A DNA stretch of 14,610 nt from Candidatus Poseidoniales archaeon (GTDB taxonomy: Archaea > Thermoplasmatota > Poseidoniia > Poseidoniales > Poseidoniaceae): contig QQSG01000089.1 of the NCBI GenBank assembly GCA_003602665.1, positions 974 through 15,583 of the forward strand. Reading direction: 5' to 3'. Position numbers and translations under genes: made by a program. Position 1 is the first letter of the stretch; each line of letters starts with the position of its first letter. Positions 13,287 to 14,610 of this stretch are shown here, in pieces. The notes beneath the pieces were generated by a model. The model saw only the letters and a list, made by a program, of their open reading frames with translations, had not been told where the DNA came from and did no database searches.

Positions 13287-14354
13287 ATGGACCAACCTTG
13301 GTGGAAGCGCCCTTCCACTATGCCTCTTGTCCTTACCGCGATGGCTATTCTCATCATTGTGGTCGGAGGAACAATCCGCATAAACGATGCAGGTGAATCA
13401 TGCCCTGATTGGCCTCAGTGTTTCGGAACTTGGGGCTTTGCAGTCGATGAAGCAGAACAAACTGCATACTGGGAAGAAAATCCAGATCAAATAGACAGCA
13501 GAGGGCCAGACCACCGTTACACTATTTTCGAAATATTTGTCGAATGGTTCCACCGTATGCTTGTGGGTATTATTGCCGTTCCAATTCTGTTGAATGTCCT
13601 CATGACGAACAGGAAGAAAAAAACCTATGGAGTCGGATTGAGAAATCTAGCCATAGCTTCTGCGGTTTTACTTGTTGTACAAGCCATAGCTGGTGCAGTC
13701 ACAGTTCGATTTGATAACGCCGATTGGACCGTTGCTCTCCATCTATCGCTGGCGAGTATCTTCACCTCGATGCTGGTATGGCAATATATGGCGATGCGAG
13801 TTACTGAAGGCAGTGATTGGAAGTTCCTCAAGGCTTCAAGTGCTTTCCTAGGAAAACAAAAGAAGCGTTTTATAGGAATTACGAGTTCAGTATTCATTCT
13901 CTTGATTTTGGGTGCATGGGTCTCAAGTACGGCAGGTGGGCAGTACAATCAAGGCTGCTCAATAGGTTTCCCTAACGGGTGGCCAAAGTGTCAAGGAACG
14001 TTCCTGCCGAGTATTGATGGACCAGGTATTCTTGTCCAAATGCTCCATCGATTTGGTGCCGGAATCGTGGGCGTAGTTTTGATTCTAAGTGCGGCTCGAG
14101 TACGTATGGACTCAAGAGAATTCAACGAAGGTGAAGGCTTTTCAAAAGCGGTTGAGATTGTTACAGGCCTTTGGATTTTGAATGTCTTCGTCGGAGGCAT
14201 GTACATTGTTTTTGCAAATGCAAATGAATTCCCAGAATCCTTTTCTCTTCTTCATCTTGTCTTTGGTGTAGCTTCCTTCATTGCTGCGGCAACCACCTTG
14301 ATGATGCTGAGACTTGCTCATCTCAAACAATTCGATGAAACTGAGGAAGAATGA
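13287..14354 (+). CDS. ctaA: Haem A synthase (COX15/CtaA family)
   Basis: Haem A synthase oxidises the C8 methyl of haem O to a formyl group, making haem A for aa3-type cytochrome oxidases. The 355-residue membrane protein shows about eight hydrophobic segments in two pseudo-repeated halves. After the first helix comes GGTIRINDAGESCPDWPQCF (27-46) with the Cys39/Cys45 pair. Conserved haem-ligand histidines lie in EWFHRMLVG (His89), ALHLSLAS (His152), QMLHRFGAG (His254) and LLHLVFGV (His323). The second half has its own cysteine pair, Cys224 and Cys235, in GCSIGFPNGWPKCQG. The external loop after helix 1 is long and acidic. The ATG at 13287 lies at leaderless distance from a TATA-like box. The next gene, haem O synthase, overlaps its stop, so the two act in sequence on haem B. 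Confidence 0.94.
   Translation: MDQPWWKRPSTMPLVLTAMAILIIVVGGTIRINDAGESCPDWPQCFGTWGFAVDEAEQTAYWEENPDQIDSRGPDHRYTIFEIFVEWFHRMLVGIIAVPILLNVLMTNRKKKTYGVGLRNLAIASAVLLVVQAIAGAVTVRFDNADWTVALHLSLASIFTSMLVWQYMAMRVTEGSDWKFLKASSAFLGKQKKRFIGITSSVFILLILGAWVSSTAGGQYNQGCSIGFPNGWPKCQGTFLPSIDGPGILVQMLHRFGAGIVGVVLILSAARVRMDSREFNEGEGFSKAVEIVTGLWILNVFVGGMYIVFANANEFPESFSLLHLVFGVASFIAAATTLMMLRLAHLKQFDETEEE
14343..14348 (+). promoter_or_regulatory. Shine-Dalgarno of haem O synthase
   Basis: GAGGAA lies 2 bases before the ATG at 14351 and 5 before the ATG at 14354. The spacing slightly favours the second ATG as the working start. Confidence 0.5.
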
Positions 14355-14610
14355 TGGAACAAACAGAGGATACTCCTTCTATGTTCTCCCTTTTCATCAA
14401 ATTGATGAAATTAAGAGTCATTGTTCTTCTTCAAATCACCGCCATCTGCGCAATTCTCGTGCATGATTCTCTTGCTCGATATGATTTAATCGAAATTGAG
14501 CGAACATGGATTGACACAACTTGGACCTCTCTTATCACCGTTATTGGGGGTACGCTGAGTGCAGGAGGTTCCAATGCAATCAACATGTGGTATGATCGAG
14601 ATATTGACAC
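14351..14610 (+). CDS. ctaB: Haem O synthase / protohaem IX farnesyltransferase (3' end missing)
   Basis: CtaB (COX10) is a UbiA-family membrane prenyltransferase that adds a farnesyl-type chain to haem B, making haem O, the substrate of the enzyme encoded just upstream. Only about 86 codons are inside the window. They show a short polar start, FSLFIKLMKLRVIVLLQITA with the first membrane helix, and a second helix with VIGGTLSAGGSNAINMWYDR, the first Asp-rich prenyl-diphosphate site (NMWYDRDIDT). That site is diagnostic for the CtaB branch of UbiA enzymes. The ATG overlaps the haem A synthase stop (ATGA); a second ATG at 14354 is directly behind it. The order ctaA-ctaB with translational overlap indicates an operon. 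Confidence 0.93.
   Translation, partial: MMEQTEDTPSMFSLFIKLMKLRVIVLLQITAICAILVHDSLARYDLIEIERTWIDTTWTSLITVIGGTLSAGGSNAINMWYDRDID

Overview
The gene content is that of a free-living, oxygen-respiring euryarchaeon. Archaeal markers are RNA polymerase subunit Rpo6/RpoK, the formate-dependent purine enzyme PurP, a GHMP-type shikimate kinase, and the archaeal entry into aromatic amino acid synthesis (ADH synthase plus 3-dehydroquinate synthase II). These sit beside haem A and haem O synthase genes, which point to an aa3-type terminal oxidase, and a tryptophan 2,3-dioxygenase. With moderate GC, very tight gene packing and this mix, a marine Group II type archaeon (Poseidoniales) is my best inference, but nothing here proves it. 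The window is almost fully coding. No stretch of 300 bases lacks a gene, the longest gaps are about 50 to 100 bases, and I see no tRNA, rRNA, CRISPR array or mobile element.

Layout. (1) 1-3114, plus strand: the 3' part of a MoxR-family AAA+ ATPase, a DUF58 membrane protein and an unrecognised six-helix membrane protein. (2) 8267 down to 3116, minus strand: a five-gene aromatic operon of ADH synthase, 3-dehydroquinate synthase II, shikimate kinase, chorismate synthase and aspartate kinase, with gaps of 2 to 30 bases or an overlap. Aspartate kinase makes the precursor of aspartate semialdehyde, which is a substrate of the first enzyme, so one transcript carries both the supply side and parts of the pathway. 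(3) 8369-9685, plus strand: a membrane-anchored coiled-coil protein with a YfaP/DUF2135-like domain. (4) 10825 down to 9692: PurP, divergent from tryptophan 2,3-dioxygenase (10874-12013). (5) 12264-12010: RpoK, with an unusually long middle section. (6) 13232-12336: a secreted, membrane-anchored thioredoxin-fold protein, divergent from haem A synthase (13287-14354) and the start of haem O synthase (14351 to the window edge).

Two regulatory themes stand out. Genes inside operons have clear Shine-Dalgarno sequences, sometimes overlapping the previous stop codon. Genes at divergent junctions often lack one and instead have a TATA-like box about 24 to 28 bases before the start codon, as expected for leaderless archaeal transcripts. 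At two junctions (10825/10874 and 13232/13287) one AT-rich element appears to serve both directions. The PurP/dioxygenase pair also suggests a metabolic link: tryptophan breakdown through N-formylkynurenine can release formate, which is the substrate PurP uses. No wholly new system is evident. The best leads are that formate link, the aspartate kinase inside the aromatic operon, the enlarged RpoK, and the undescribed membrane proteins.
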